Assembly (NCBI GenBank): GCA_024234635.1 | Contig: JACKNX010000034.1 | Span: forward strand, 1 to 25,267 | Source: Pseudomonadales bacterium | Lineage (GTDB): Bacteria; Pseudomonadota; Gammaproteobacteria; Pseudomonadales; Azotimanducaceae | Length of the DNA stretch: 25,267 nucleotides | Direction: 5' to 3' | Shown: positions 10,854-20,488 of the stretch, piece after piece | Layout of the letters: each line of letters opens with the position of its first letter | Numbering within the stretch: the first letter of the stretch is position 1 | The notes under the pieces: generated by a model | Told to the model about the DNA's origin: nothing | Seen by the model: only the letters and a program-made list of their open reading frames with translations | Database searches by the model: none | Program-made: the position numbers and the translations under genes

Positions 10854-11231
10854 GTGAATATCGAAGTTCTGGATACGGTGTTGCTGGCACTGCTTGTGCT
10901 GGATGCGATTGCTCTGACCGTGCTGGTGTTGTTGCAACAGGGCAAGGGTGCGGACGTTGGTGCGGCCTTCGGTAGCGGCGCATCGAACACAGTGTTTGGC
11001 AGTGCGGGCGCAGGGACTTTCCTCAGCCGCATGACCGCCTGGCTTGCCGTTGGTTTTTTTGCCATTGCGTTCGGGCTGGCATATACAGCCAAGCAGCGGG
11101 TTGGCACACACGTTATCGAAGGTCTGCCCGTGGTGCCGGTAGAATCCGCGCCGGTGGCGGGGCAGCCGATGGATGCGCCGGAGTTGACTCCGGAACCGGA
11201 GAGTGTAGATTCCGGCCTTCCCGACGTCTGA
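10854..11231 (+). CDS. secG: Protein-export membrane protein SecG
   Basis: Accessory subunit of the SecYEG translocon in the inner membrane; aids SecA-driven preprotein export. 125 aa (E. coli 110). Two transmembrane helices (about residues 6-27 and 59-77) flank the family signature LLQQGKGADVGAAFGSGAS, followed by FGSAGAGTFLSRMTAWLA. The C-terminal tail is Pro/Glu-rich and longer than in E. coli. GTG 10854 is preferred because GAGGTGA (10845-10851) is then well placed as ribosome site; GTG 10848, two codons earlier, overlaps that site. It lies between tpiA and tRNA-Leu; secG followed by a leucine tRNA is the E. coli arrangement too, so the tRNA is probably on the same transcript. A 9-bp hairpin spans the stop codon. 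Confidence 0.95.
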   Translation: MNIEVLDTVLLALLVLDAIALTVLVLLQQGKGADVGAAFGSGASNTVFGSAGAGTFLSRMTAWLAVGFFAIAFGLAYTAKQRVGTHVIEGLPVVPVESAPVAGQPMDAPELTPEPESVDSGLPDV

Positions 11232-11240
11232 CGTCGGGAA
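11218..11240 (+). other. Hairpin spanning the secG stop codon
   Basis: Perfect 9-bp inverted repeat TTCCCGACG / CGTCGGGAA with a five-base loop TCTGA that contains the secG stop TGA. It lacks a T-run, so it is not an intrinsic terminator. It ends 15 nt before tRNA-Leu and may be a processing or mRNA-protecting structure on the shared secG-tRNA transcript. Confidence 0.55.
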
Positions 11241-11255
11241 CCCATCAGAATTCAT

Positions 11256-11341
11256 GCCGAAGTGGTGGAATTGGTAGACACGCTATCTTGAGGGGGTAGT
11301 GGGCATTGCCCGTGCGAGTTCGAGTCTCGCCTTCGGCACCA
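11256..11341 (+). tRNA. tRNA-Leu (anticodon GAG)
   Basis: A class II tRNA of 86 nt including an encoded CCA (11339-11341). The acceptor stem GCCGAAG/CTTCGGC is fully paired (discriminator A), and the D region reads GTGGTGGAATTGGTAGACAC. The anticodon stem CTATC/GGTAG encloses loop TTGAGGG with GAG at 11290-11292. The long variable arm is GGGC-ATT-GCCC, and the T arm is GCGAG-TTCGAGT-CTCGC. It closely resembles E. coli leuU, which also lies downstream of secG. It reads CUC and CUU codons. Confidence 0.97.
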
Positions 11342-11345
11342 TATC

Positions 11346-11553
11346 CGACACTTCGCGAAGCGAAGTGTCGACCCGACAGCACATTGCGCTCTGCGCAATG
11401 TGCGAGAGGGCTATCTGTCTGCGCTTCGCGGAGTTTTTTCCTGCACTTCGCGAAGCGAAGTGTCGACCCGACAGCACATTACGCTATGTGCTATGTGCTA
11501 TGCGCTATGTGTGAGAGGGCTGTCTGTCTGCGCTTCGCGGCGCTTCTTTTCCT
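11346..11553 (+). repeat. Tandem duplicated hairpin element between tRNA-Leu and tRNA-fMet
   Basis: Two imperfect direct copies, about 11346-11442 and 11444-11553. A 37-base block is identical at 11349-11385 and 11444-11480, and a second block (GAGAGGGCT, then TGTCTGCGCTTCGCGG) recurs at 11404-11431 and 11513-11540. Copy 1 folds into three hairpins: an 11-bp stem with GAA loop (11346-11356/11360-11370), a second 11-bp stem with TCT loop (11379-11389/11393-11403) and a terminator-like stem. In copy 2 the first hairpin keeps 8 bp, and the second is broken by four CTATGYG heptamers (11484-11511). No coding potential. It looks like an interspersed palindromic repeat or a duplicated tRNA 3' trailer; which one cannot be told from this window. 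Confidence 0.8.
11418..11439 (+). terminator. Probable intrinsic terminator of the secG-tRNA-Leu transcript
   Basis: Stem TCTGCG/CGCGGA (one T-G wobble) with loop CTT, followed by GTTTTTT at 11433-11439. The stem is short, but the six-T run directly after it fits a rho-independent terminator. A degraded duplicate at 11527-11550 (CTGCG/CGCGG then GCGCTTCTTTT) follows in the second repeat copy. Confidence 0.5.
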
Positions 11554-11562
11554 CATTGCCAG

Positions 11563-11591
11563 TTGCGAACCCATTTACGCCTCCCTATAAT
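11563..11591 (+). promoter_or_regulatory. Sigma70 promoter of the tRNA-fMet-rimP-pnp operon
   Basis: -35 TTGCGA (11563-11568), a 17-bp spacer and a perfect -10 TATAAT (11586-11591). The expected start is near 11598, just upstream of the tRNA at 11607. The discriminator GCCGCCCC right after the -10 is very GC-rich, the classic mark of stable-RNA promoters inhibited by ppGpp and DksA; that regulation is inferred from the base composition, not shown. Confidence 0.85.
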
Positions 11592-11606
11592 GCCGCCCCT
11601 TGCTGA

Positions 11607-11683
<77 letters not shown>

Positions 11684-11689
11684 AAGTCA

Positions 11690-11870
11690 GGTAGCACCGT
11701 ACGCGGTGCTGCCGGCTCGGGTGTAGTGTGTTGTTCCGCGCTTGACGCGGAGTGCAGGCCGCAGTCAGCGGGTTCGTCCGTGGCTGTCTGGTGGCCGTAG
11801 TTGCAGACAGATGCACCTGGGTGCGATCGCGAAAGCGAAAGAGAAATGGGCGTTGAGCCCATTTTTTTTT
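11690..11870 (+). promoter_or_regulatory. rimP leader: structured attenuator-like RNA
   Basis: A chain of hairpins between tRNA-fMet and rimP, ending in an intrinsic terminator. A 10-bp stem GGTAGCACCG/CGGTGCTGCC with TACG loop (11690-11713) starts 7 nt after the tRNA. Further stems are TCCGCG/CGCGGA (11735-11751), CTGTCTG/CAGACAG (11784-11810), GCACC/GGTGC (11813-11824) and TCGC-GAAA-GCGA near 11828-11840, then the terminator. This matches in position and design the gammaproteobacterial rimP-leader motif, a predicted attenuator of the rimP-nusA-infB operon. The rest of the spacer (11871-11988) shows only the weak ribosome site of rimP. The trigger that would allow read-through is not visible; NusA feedback is a reasonable guess. 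Confidence 0.7.
11844..11870 (+). terminator. Intrinsic terminator in the rimP leader
   Basis: Perfect 8-bp stem AAATGGGC/GCCCATTT (11844-11851/11857-11864) with loop GTTGA and an uninterrupted T-run 11862-11870. It would stop transcription after tRNA-fMet unless read through, since no other good promoter precedes rimP. Confidence 0.9.
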
Positions 11871-11988
11871 CCCGCCGGGAAAGTGGCGGCTGGGCTCGAT
11901 GCATCGGTCGGTAAATCCGGCCGTGTCGGGAACAGGCCCGCAGGGATGGATTTCCAGCGTCCGGCGAACCAAGTGACGGAAACGGAAA

Positions 11989-12447
11989 GTGAATCGCAAA
12001 GAGCAGGAGATCGAGACGTTGCTGGAACCCGTGATCAGGGCCCAGAACTGCCGCATCTGGGGAGTCGAGTACTCCGCCCAGGGGCGGTACTCGCGCCTGC
12101 GCGTCTACATTGATCGGGACGAAGGGATTACCGTCGACGATTGTGAGCGGGTAAGCCGCCAGGTCAGCGATGTTCTCGACGTTGCTGACGTGATTGCCAG
12201 CCAGTACACGCTGGAAGTGTCCTCGCCGGGCATGGATCGCACGCTGTTCAAGCCCGAGCACTATGCCCAGAGCCTGGGTGAGCAGGTGGATATCCGGCTC
12301 CATCTTGCATTCGATGGGAGCAAGCACTTCGTGGGCACATTGGCCGCGTTCGAAAACGATGAGGCCTACGTTCATGTGGATGATGAGGAATACGTCTTTC
12401 CGCTGGAAAACGTGCAACGGGCGCGCATCGTGCCCCGGTTTGACTGA
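11989..12447 (+). CDS. rimP: Ribosome maturation factor RimP
   Basis: Assists assembly of the 30S subunit (3' domain and pseudoknot region) in the cytoplasm. 152 aa (E. coli 150). The N-terminal alpha/beta domain has YSRLRVYIDRDEGITVDDC and VSRQVSDVLDVAD; the conserved junction YTLEVSSPGMDRTLFKPEHY precedes the C-terminal SH3-like domain (about 90-152). The start is GTG 11989 with only a weak GGAA upstream; the alternative would be an internal start that loses conserved sequence. First protein of the nusA-infB operon, 18 nt before nusA, under the leader terminator described above. Confidence 0.97.
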   Translation: MNRKEQEIETLLEPVIRAQNCRIWGVEYSAQGRYSRLRVYIDRDEGITVDDCERVSRQVSDVLDVADVIASQYTLEVSSPGMDRTLFKPEHYAQSLGEQVDIRLHLAFDGSKHFVGTLAAFENDEAYVHVDDEEYVFPLENVQRARIVPRFD

Positions 12448-12465
12448 CGTGAGATGAGCTGACAA

Positions 12466-13968
12466 ATGAGCAAAGAAGTGCTGACGGTAGTGGAATCCGT
12501 TTCCCATGAGAAAGGGGTCGCCAAGGAAGTCATCTTCGAGGCCCTGGAATCGGCACTGGCCATGGCCACCAAGAAACGCTACGAAGAAGGGGCGGAGTTC
12601 CGCGTCGCCATCGACCGGCATACGGGTGAGTATTCAACCTTCCGCACCTGGGCCGTGGTTGACCTGGATGCCGAGGAAGAGCCGAATCCCGCGGCGCAGG
12701 TGGACATTACCGAAGCGCGTGAAAGAGATCCCTCGCTTGCCATTGGCAGCGTAATCGAGCAACCCGTCGAATCGGTGGAATTCGGTCGTATCGCAGCGCA
12801 GACGGCGAAGCAGGTCATCGTGCAGAAGGTGCGCGAGGCGGAGCGTGCGAAGATCGTCGCCGAGTATCTGCCGCGTGTAGGTGATCTTGTTTCCGGCACG
12901 GTGAAGAAGCTGGGGCGGGACAACGTGATCGTGGACCTTGGCAACAATGCGGAAGGGCTGTTGAAGCGGGAGCACCTCATTCCCCGGGAGTCCTTTCGGG
13001 TAAACGACCGCATCCGCGCGCTGCTCCTGGAAGTACAGCCGGAGAACCGTGGCCCGCAACTGCTGCTGACCCGTACCTCCACGGCGATGCTCATCGAACT
13101 GTTCAAACTGGAAGTGCCGGAAGTCGCGGAAGATGTCATTGAAATCCGGGCGGCGGCACGGGATCCGGGATCGCGAGCGAAGATTGCGGTAAAAACCAAC
13201 GACGGACGTATCGATCCCGTTGGCGCCTGCGTGGGTATGCGCGGTTCGCGCGTACAGGCCGTGTCCGGCGAACTGGCGGGCGAGCGAATCGATATCGTGC
13301 CGTGGGACGACAATCCCGCGCAGTTGGCCATCAACGCCCTGGAGCCTGCCCAGGTCGAAGCCATCGTCGTGGACGAGGAAAGCCACACGATGGAAGTTGC
13401 GGTATCCGAAGACAATCTTGCCCAGGCAATCGGTCGTGGTGGTCAGAATGTGCGTCTGGCCAGTGATCTCACTGGCTGGACACTGAACATCATGACGCTC
13501 GAGGAAGCCGAGCAGAAGCAGCAGGAAGAGGCGGGTCGCTATATTCAGGCCTTCATGGATGCGCTTTCCGTCGACGGCGATGTTGCCGAAGTGCTCGTGG
13601 AAGAAGGGTTTACGACGCTGGAAGAGATTGCTTACGTTCCGGTCGACGAGTTGACCTCGATCGAAGGCTTCGATGCGGAAATCGTTGAAGAACTGCGCAA
13701 TCGCGCGAAAGATGCGCTGCTCACGCGGGCGATCGCCAACGAAGAAATCCTCTCCGAGACCCAGCCGGCGGACGACCTGCTCAACATGGATGGCATGGAC
13801 CGCAAGCTCGCGTTCCAGTTGGCCAGCCAGGGTGTGGTAACGATGGAAGATCTGGCGGAACTGGCTGTACCGGATCTGCTGGAAATGGCTGAAGACCTCG
13901 ATGAAGAAAAGGCGGCGGCGCTGATCATGACAGCCCGTGCTCCCTGGTTCGAGGAAGCGGCGGACTGA
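12466..13968 (+). CDS. nusA: Transcription termination/antitermination protein NusA
   Basis: RNA polymerase-binding factor that modulates pausing, intrinsic termination and antitermination of rRNA operons. 500 aa (E. coli 495). Domain order: N-terminal polymerase-binding domain (1-125), S1 (137-201, VGDLVSGTVKKLGRDNVIV), KH1 (about 230-285), KH2 with GRGG at 323-326, and two acidic repeats (about 363-415 and 437-492). The acidic repeats are typical of gammaproteobacteria and bind the polymerase alpha C-terminal domain, lambda N or KH1 in E. coli. ATG 12466 gives MSKEVLTVVESVS, the standard start. The ribosome site is weak (GAGATGAG). The 127 nt before infB hold a small CTGCC/GGCAG hairpin (14065-14078) and no gene. 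Confidence 0.98.
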   Translation: MSKEVLTVVESVSHEKGVAKEVIFEALESALAMATKKRYEEGAEFRVAIDRHTGEYSTFRTWAVVDLDAEEEPNPAAQVDITEARERDPSLAIGSVIEQPVESVEFGRIAAQTAKQVIVQKVREAERAKIVAEYLPRVGDLVSGTVKKLGRDNVIVDLGNNAEGLLKREHLIPRESFRVNDRIRALLLEVQPENRGPQLLLTRTSTAMLIELFKLEVPEVAEDVIEIRAAARDPGSRAKIAVKTNDGRIDPVGACVGMRGSRVQAVSGELAGERIDIVPWDDNPAQLAINALEPAQVEAIVVDEESHTMEVAVSEDNLAQAIGRGGQNVRLASDLTGWTLNIMTLEEAEQKQQEEAGRYIQAFMDALSVDGDVAEVLVEEGFTTLEEIAYVPVDELTSIEGFDAEIVEELRNRAKDALLTRAIANEEILSETQPADDLLNMDGMDRKLAFQLASQGVVTMEDLAELAVPDLLEMAEDLDEEKAAALIMTARAPWFEEAAD

Positions 13969-14095
13969 GGCGTCATCTCGAATGCAGTCTGTCGCACGAC
14001 AACATGGCGTGAGGAAATACGGATCAGGTGTCCGGCTTCCGCAGCGCGAAGATGGAATAAACGTCTGCCTCCGGGCAGCAAGAGCGGATTAGACA

Positions 14096-16642
14096 ATGGC
14101 CGATGTCACGGTAAAACAACTCGCGTCCACTGTCGGTGTGCCGGCTGAACGTCTGCTTGCGCAGATGCACGAAGCCGGGCTCCCGCACAAGAAGGAAACC
14201 GATCAGGTCAGCGAGGAGCAGAAGCAGAAGCTGCTCACCCATCTGAAGCGTGAGCACGGTGGCGAAGCGGGTGGTCGCGAGAAGATCACGTTGACGCGTC
14301 GCAGCCACGGTACGCTGAAGACAGGGCAAGGCAAAGGCGGCCGAACCGTCCAGGTCGAAGTTCGCAAGAAGCGCGTGCTCGTCAAACGCAGTGAAACGGA
14401 AACGCCGGCGCCCGCTGAACCTGTAGCCAGTCAGGCGGAGCTAGAAGCACGCAGGATTCGCGAAGAAGAAGCTCGCCGTGCGGAAGCGCTGCGACAGGAA
14501 GAAGAGCAGCGTCAGCTTGAAGAAGAGAAGCGACGCGAAGAAGCGCGACTGCGCGAGGAAGAACGGTTGCGCGCCGAAGCCGAGGCGGCCGCTCGTGAAG
14601 CCGCGGCTAGTGAGCGCAAGAAACGCGACGTGCCGGAGCCCGTCGCGGAAGAAAAGCCGGTCAATCCTGCTGATGTGCAGGCCAAGACGCAGGCGGAAGA
14701 GCGAGGCGGCAAGCGGGTTCGCGGTAAAGAGCGCGATCGTCGCGGACGCACTGGTCCGGAAGAAGAAAGTGGCAAGGGCCGCGTAGAGATCAAGTTGCGA
14801 GGTGGTGCCCGCAAGCATCGGCCACGCGGCAGTGGGCATGGGTTGCGCGTCGATCAGCAGGGCGGCGAATTCCGGCCCACCGATTTTATTGCCCGGGAAG
14901 TTGAGATTCCCTCCGCGATCACGGTCGGCGAACTTGCCAGCCGCATGTCAGTCAAGGCTGGTGAAGTCATCAAGCAGCTGATGAAGCTCGGGGTGATGGC
15001 GACCATCAACCAGGCCATTGACCAGGATACCGCGACGCTGGTCGTGGAAGAGCTCGGTCATAAACCCAAGGCCGTGCGGGAAGACGCCATCGAGGAGGCG
15101 CACAAGGAATCGCTGGATATTGAAGGCGAGCAGGTGTCGAGGCCGCCCGTGGTCACCGTCATGGGGCACGTGGACCATGGTAAGACATCGCTTCTGGACT
15201 ATATCCGCAAAGCCAAGGTCGTCAGCGGTGAAGCGGGCGGCATCACGCAGCATATCGGCGCTTACAGCGTTGAAACCGAAAAGGGGACGATCAGCTTCAT
15301 CGATACGCCCGGTCACGCAGCCTTTACGGCGATGCGCGCGCGCGGGGCGCGGGTCACGGATATCGTCATTCTGGTCGTGGCCGCCGACGACGGTGTTATG
15401 CCGCAGACGGAAGAAGCGATCCAGCATGCCAAGGCTGCGGGCGTGCCCATCATTGTCGCCATCAACAAGATGGATCTTCCCGGCGCGGACCCGGAGCGAG
15501 TCACCAGTGAGCTGGCTGCCCGCGACGTTGTGCCGGACAACTGGGGCGGCGATACGCAGTTCGTACCCATATCCGCGCTGACCGGCATGGGTATCGATGC
15601 GTTGCTGGAAGCAATCCTGCTGCAGGCGGAACTGCTGGAGCTCAAGGCCGTGCCACAGGCACCCGCACGCGGTGTGGTCATCGAATCGCGGCTGGATCGC
15701 GGCCGCGGTCCCGTGGTCACCATCCTCGTCCAGAACGGCACGCTCAGGAAGGGTGACATCGTCATTGCCGGCGAGTTCTACGGCCGTGCCCGCGCGATGA
15801 TCAACGACAAGGGCGAGCAGGTGGACGCCGTGCCGCCGTCGATGTCAGCGGAACTGCTCGGATTGAATGGTACGCCGGCAGCCGGTGACGATTTTGGCGT
15901 GGTGACCGACGAACGCACTGCGCGCGAGCTGGCAGATTTCCGTCGCGACCGCTCCAACGAGAAACGGTATGCGCTGCAACAGGCGGCACGCCTCGACAAC
16001 CTGTTCGCCAACGTTGGCGAAGGTGAGAGGCGGGTGCTCAAGCTGGTGCTGAAGACCGATGTGCGCGGCAGTCTCGAAGCCATAACCCAGGCGTTGTCCG
16101 AACTGGGCAACGATGAAGTACAGGTCAGTGTTCTCGGCGCCGGTGTCGGTGCAATTTCGGAGTCGGACGTCAACATGGCATTGACGTATGGCGCGGTCAT
16201 CTTCGGCTTCAACGTGCGCGCCGACAGCTCCGCGAAAACACTCATCGAGCGTGAGGGTGTGGATCTTCGCTATTACAGCGTGATCTACGAACTGATCGAC
16301 GATGTCCGCGGCGTGCTCACCGGCATGCTGGCGCCGGAAATCCGCGAGGAAATTGTTGGTGTTGCTGAAGTACGCGATGTCTTCAAGTCGCCGAAGTTCG
16401 GTCAGATCGCGGGCTGCATCGTCCTGGAAGGCAGTGTGCTGCGGAGCAAGCCGATTCGGGTGTTGCGTGGCAACGTGGTGATCTTCCAGGGTGAGCTGGA
16501 CTCGTTGCGGCGCTTCAAGGATGACGTGAACGAAGTACGCAGCGGTACGGAGTGCGGTATTGGCGTGCGCAACTACAACGACGTGCGGGTTGGTGACACG
16601 ATCGAAGTGTTCGACACCAAAGAGGTTGCAAGGACGCTGTGA
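14096..16642 (+). CDS. infB: Translation initiation factor IF-2
   Basis: GTPase that delivers fMet-tRNA to the 30S P site and promotes subunit joining. 848 aa (E. coli 890). Small N-terminal helical domain (1-50, VKQLASTVGVPAERLLAQM), then a long charged Glu/Arg/Lys linker predicted as helical (about 110-225), a second IF2-N domain (about 265-320) and the G domain. That domain has G1 GHVDHGKT (357-364), G3 DTPGHAAF, G4 NKMD and G5 SAL. Domains II, III and the C-terminal fMet-binding barrel (ending VGDTIEVF) are complete. ATG 14096 is the family start. Shorter isoforms from internal starts, as in E. coli, are possible but not assignable here. The stop overlaps the rbfA start. Confidence 0.98.
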   Translation: MADVTVKQLASTVGVPAERLLAQMHEAGLPHKKETDQVSEEQKQKLLTHLKREHGGEAGGREKITLTRRSHGTLKTGQGKGGRTVQVEVRKKRVLVKRSETETPAPAEPVASQAELEARRIREEEARRAEALRQEEEQRQLEEEKRREEARLREEERLRAEAEAAAREAAASERKKRDVPEPVAEEKPVNPADVQAKTQAEERGGKRVRGKERDRRGRTGPEEESGKGRVEIKLRGGARKHRPRGSGHGLRVDQQGGEFRPTDFIAREVEIPSAITVGELASRMSVKAGEVIKQLMKLGVMATINQAIDQDTATLVVEELGHKPKAVREDAIEEAHKESLDIEGEQVSRPPVVTVMGHVDHGKTSLLDYIRKAKVVSGEAGGITQHIGAYSVETEKGTISFIDTPGHAAFTAMRARGARVTDIVILVVAADDGVMPQTEEAIQHAKAAGVPIIVAINKMDLPGADPERVTSELAARDVVPDNWGGDTQFVPISALTGMGIDALLEAILLQAELLELKAVPQAPARGVVIESRLDRGRGPVVTILVQNGTLRKGDIVIAGEFYGRARAMINDKGEQVDAVPPSMSAELLGLNGTPAAGDDFGVVTDERTARELADFRRDRSNEKRYALQQAARLDNLFANVGEGERRVLKLVLKTDVRGSLEAITQALSELGNDEVQVSVLGAGVGAISESDVNMALTYGAVIFGFNVRADSSAKTLIEREGVDLRYYSVIYELIDDVRGVLTGMLAPEIREEIVGVAEVRDVFKSPKFGQIAGCIVLEGSVLRSKPIRVLRGNVVIFQGELDSLRRFKDDVNEVRSGTECGIGVRNYNDVRVGDTIEVFDTKEVARTL

Positions 16643-17043
16643 AGCACCAGCCGTCAGCGGGTGAGCGCACACACCGTATTGCCGATTTCATTCGTGACGA
16701 GGTCGCGCGCATCCTGCAGCGTCAGATGCGCGATCCACGCGTGGGTATGATCAGCGTCACGGATGTGCAGGTGAGCCGTGATCTCGCCTTCGCGGACATC
16801 TATGTTTCCTCCCTGCAGGCGACCGACGCTGCCGCGCGCGAAACGCTGGTGACGACCCTGAACAAGGCAGCGGGCTGGGTGCGCACTGAACTGGCCCGCA
16901 CGCATACCATGCGCACGACGCCAAAGCCGCGTTTTCACTATGACGAGTCGATGGTGGATGGGCCGCGCCTGGACCGCCTGATCGAGGATGCCGTCGCGGA
17001 AGACCGCTCCCGGCATCCGGAGGATGCTGATGAGCAGGCATAA
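16639..17043 (+). CDS. rbfA: 30S ribosome-binding factor RbfA
   Basis: KH-type RNA-binding protein that binds immature 30S subunits near the 16S 5' helix and is needed for 16S maturation and cold adaptation in E. coli. 134 aa (E. coli 133). Conserved segments: RTHRIADFIRDEVARILQRQ, DPRVGMISVTDVQVSRDLAFADIYVS, and the C-terminal FHYDESMVDGPRLDRLI. The start is GTG 16639 within GTGA shared with the infB stop (4-nt overlap); AGGA at 16631-16634 is the ribosome site. The C-terminus overlaps the truB start by 14 nt. The overlaps on both sides indicate translational coupling within the operon. Confidence 0.97.
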   Translation: MKHQPSAGERTHRIADFIRDEVARILQRQMRDPRVGMISVTDVQVSRDLAFADIYVSSLQATDAAARETLVTTLNKAAGWVRTELARTHTMRTTPKPRFHYDESMVDGPRLDRLIEDAVAEDRSRHPEDADEQA

Positions 17044-17950
17044 CCGGGGACGCCCGCTTGACGGCTTCCTGGTGGTGGACAAGCCCGTGGGCATGAGTTC
17101 AAACCAGGTGGTGCAGAAGGCGAAGCGGATGTTGATGGCTCGCAAGGTGGGCCACACCGGAAGCCTGGATCCCCTGGCGACCGGCGTCCTGCCGCTCTGT
17201 TTTGGTGAGGCCACCAAGTTTTCCCAGTATCTGCTCGACTCCGACAAGAAATACTGGGCAAGGCTGAAACTGGGAGTGGAAACGGCGACCGGTGATGCTG
17301 ACGGTGAGATCATCGCTGAACATCCTGTTGACGGTATCGCCCGGTCGGACGTCGAACGTGTGATGTCGCGTTACCAGGGAGAGATCGAGCAGGTCCCTTC
17401 GATGTATTCGGCGATCAAGCACCAGGGCCAGCCGCTTTACAAATTTGCCCGGGCCGGTGTGGAAGTCGAGCGAAAGCCGCGCCTGGTTACGCTGTACAGC
17501 AACGAGTTGGTCGCGTTCACCGGTGAGACAATTGAAATTGAGGTCCACTGCAGCAAGGGGACCTATGTGCGATCGCTGGCAGAAGATATCGGTCGGGACC
17601 TTGGATGTGGCGCGCATGTCGTTGCATTGCGACGGCGGGCGGCCGGACCGTTCGGGGAACAGGATCTGGTGACGTTTGACATGCTTGAGGCCGCTTGTGA
17701 CGAAGGTCGGGCCGAAAACTTCCTCAAACCGATCGCCAGCGCTGTATGTCACTGGCCCGAGGTGACGCTCACCGATTCGATGGCCTTCTATGTGCGTCAG
17801 GGACAACCTGTTCAGGTGCCGAAAGCACCTGTGCGCGGGTGGGTACGCCTGGCGGTGACGAAAGCTTCTTCGCCCGCGGCATTTATTGGCGTGGGCGAGA
17901 TTCTGGACGACGGGCGGGTTGCGCCACGTCGCCTGGTGTCCGGTGGCTGA
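17030..17950 (+). CDS. truB: tRNA pseudouridine(55) synthase TruB
   Basis: Makes pseudouridine 55 in the T loop of nearly all elongator tRNAs and acts as a tRNA chaperone. 306 aa (E. coli 314). The catalytic aspartate is D47 in GHTGSLDPLATG; also visible are GEATKFSQYLLDSDKKYWA, QVPSMYSAIKHQG, VHCSKGTYVRSLAEDIG and the C-terminal PUA-like segment ending GEILDDGRVAPRRLV. ATG 17030 is preferred: GGAGG (17019-17023) lies six bases upstream and MSRHNRGRPLDGFLVVDKP fits the E. coli N-terminus. ATG 17024 directly abuts that ribosome site. Overlaps rbfA; 72 nt separate it from rpsO. Confidence 0.97.
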   Translation: MSRHNRGRPLDGFLVVDKPVGMSSNQVVQKAKRMLMARKVGHTGSLDPLATGVLPLCFGEATKFSQYLLDSDKKYWARLKLGVETATGDADGEIIAEHPVDGIARSDVERVMSRYQGEIEQVPSMYSAIKHQGQPLYKFARAGVEVERKPRLVTLYSNELVAFTGETIEIEVHCSKGTYVRSLAEDIGRDLGCGAHVVALRRRAAGPFGEQDLVTFDMLEAACDEGRAENFLKPIASAVCHWPEVTLTDSMAFYVRQGQPVQVPKAPVRGWVRLAVTKASSPAAFIGVGEILDDGRVAPRRLVSGG

Positions 17951-18022
17951 CTGCAGATATGCGCGGTTGCCACGTATTCGGATGCAATGGTTGTAACGGC
18001 ATATTCAACAGGAGATTTTGAC

Positions 18023-18292
18023 ATGGCACTGAATGCGGCAAAGAAAGCCGAGATCATCAAGGATTACCAGCAGGCGGAAGGCGATACCGGATCTCCGGAA
18101 GTCCAGGTTGCTCTGCTGACACACAACATCAATGAACTGCAGGAACACTTCCGTGTTCATCGCAAGGACCATCATTCCCGTCGTGGATTGATTCGCATGG
18201 TCAACCAGCGGAGAAAATTGCTGGATTACCTGAAAGGCAAGAATACGGAACGGTACGCGTCTCTCATTCAGCGCCTTGGCCTGCGCCGGTAA
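18023..18292 (+). CDS. rpsO: 30S ribosomal protein S15
   Basis: Primary 16S rRNA-binding protein of the central (platform) domain, at the helix 20-22 junction. 89 aa, identical in length to the E. coli protein after its start. Hallmark segments: DTGSPEVQVALLTHNINELQEHF, KDHHSRRGLIRMVNQRRKLLDYL and the terminal RLGLRR. ATG 18023 has AGGAGA (18010-18015) seven bases upstream; the frame is open to 17987 without similarity. E. coli S15 represses its own translation through a pseudoknot over its ribosome site. Whether the 72-nt upstream spacer here folds that way cannot be judged by eye. I saw no good separate promoter in it. Confidence 0.98.
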   Translation: MALNAAKKAEIIKDYQQAEGDTGSPEVQVALLTHNINELQEHFRVHRKDHHSRRGLIRMVNQRRKLLDYLKGKNTERYASLIQRLGLRR

Positions 18293-18315
18293 GAACGCCG
18301 GCAGTGGTTCGCACA

Positions 18316-18332
18316 ACCCGCCAGTCGCGGGT
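18316..18332 (+). other. Stem-loop in the rpsO-pnp intergenic leader
   Basis: Perfect 6-bp stem ACCCGC/GCGGGT with loop CAGTC, no T-run, in the 77-nt rpsO-pnp spacer. In E. coli the pnp leader carries an RNase III-cleaved hairpin used for PNPase autoregulation; this one is in the right place but is much shorter. Confidence 0.35.
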
Positions 18333-18369
18333 ATCGGCACCCGGTGCCAACAGGAATTAAGGAGCGGAA

Positions 18370-20466
<2,097 letters not shown>

Positions 20467-20488
20467 TTGGGGCGCGTCGTGTGACGAG

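Noticed and set aside
11349..11480. Two identical 37-base repeats considered as a mini-CRISPR
   Set aside because: Only two copies, which continue into further shared sequence (the spacer is itself duplicated); no cas genes; it is a tandem duplication.
17967..17996. Possible rpsO promoter with -35 TTGCCA
   Set aside because: No acceptable -10 hexamer at 16 to 18 bp spacing.
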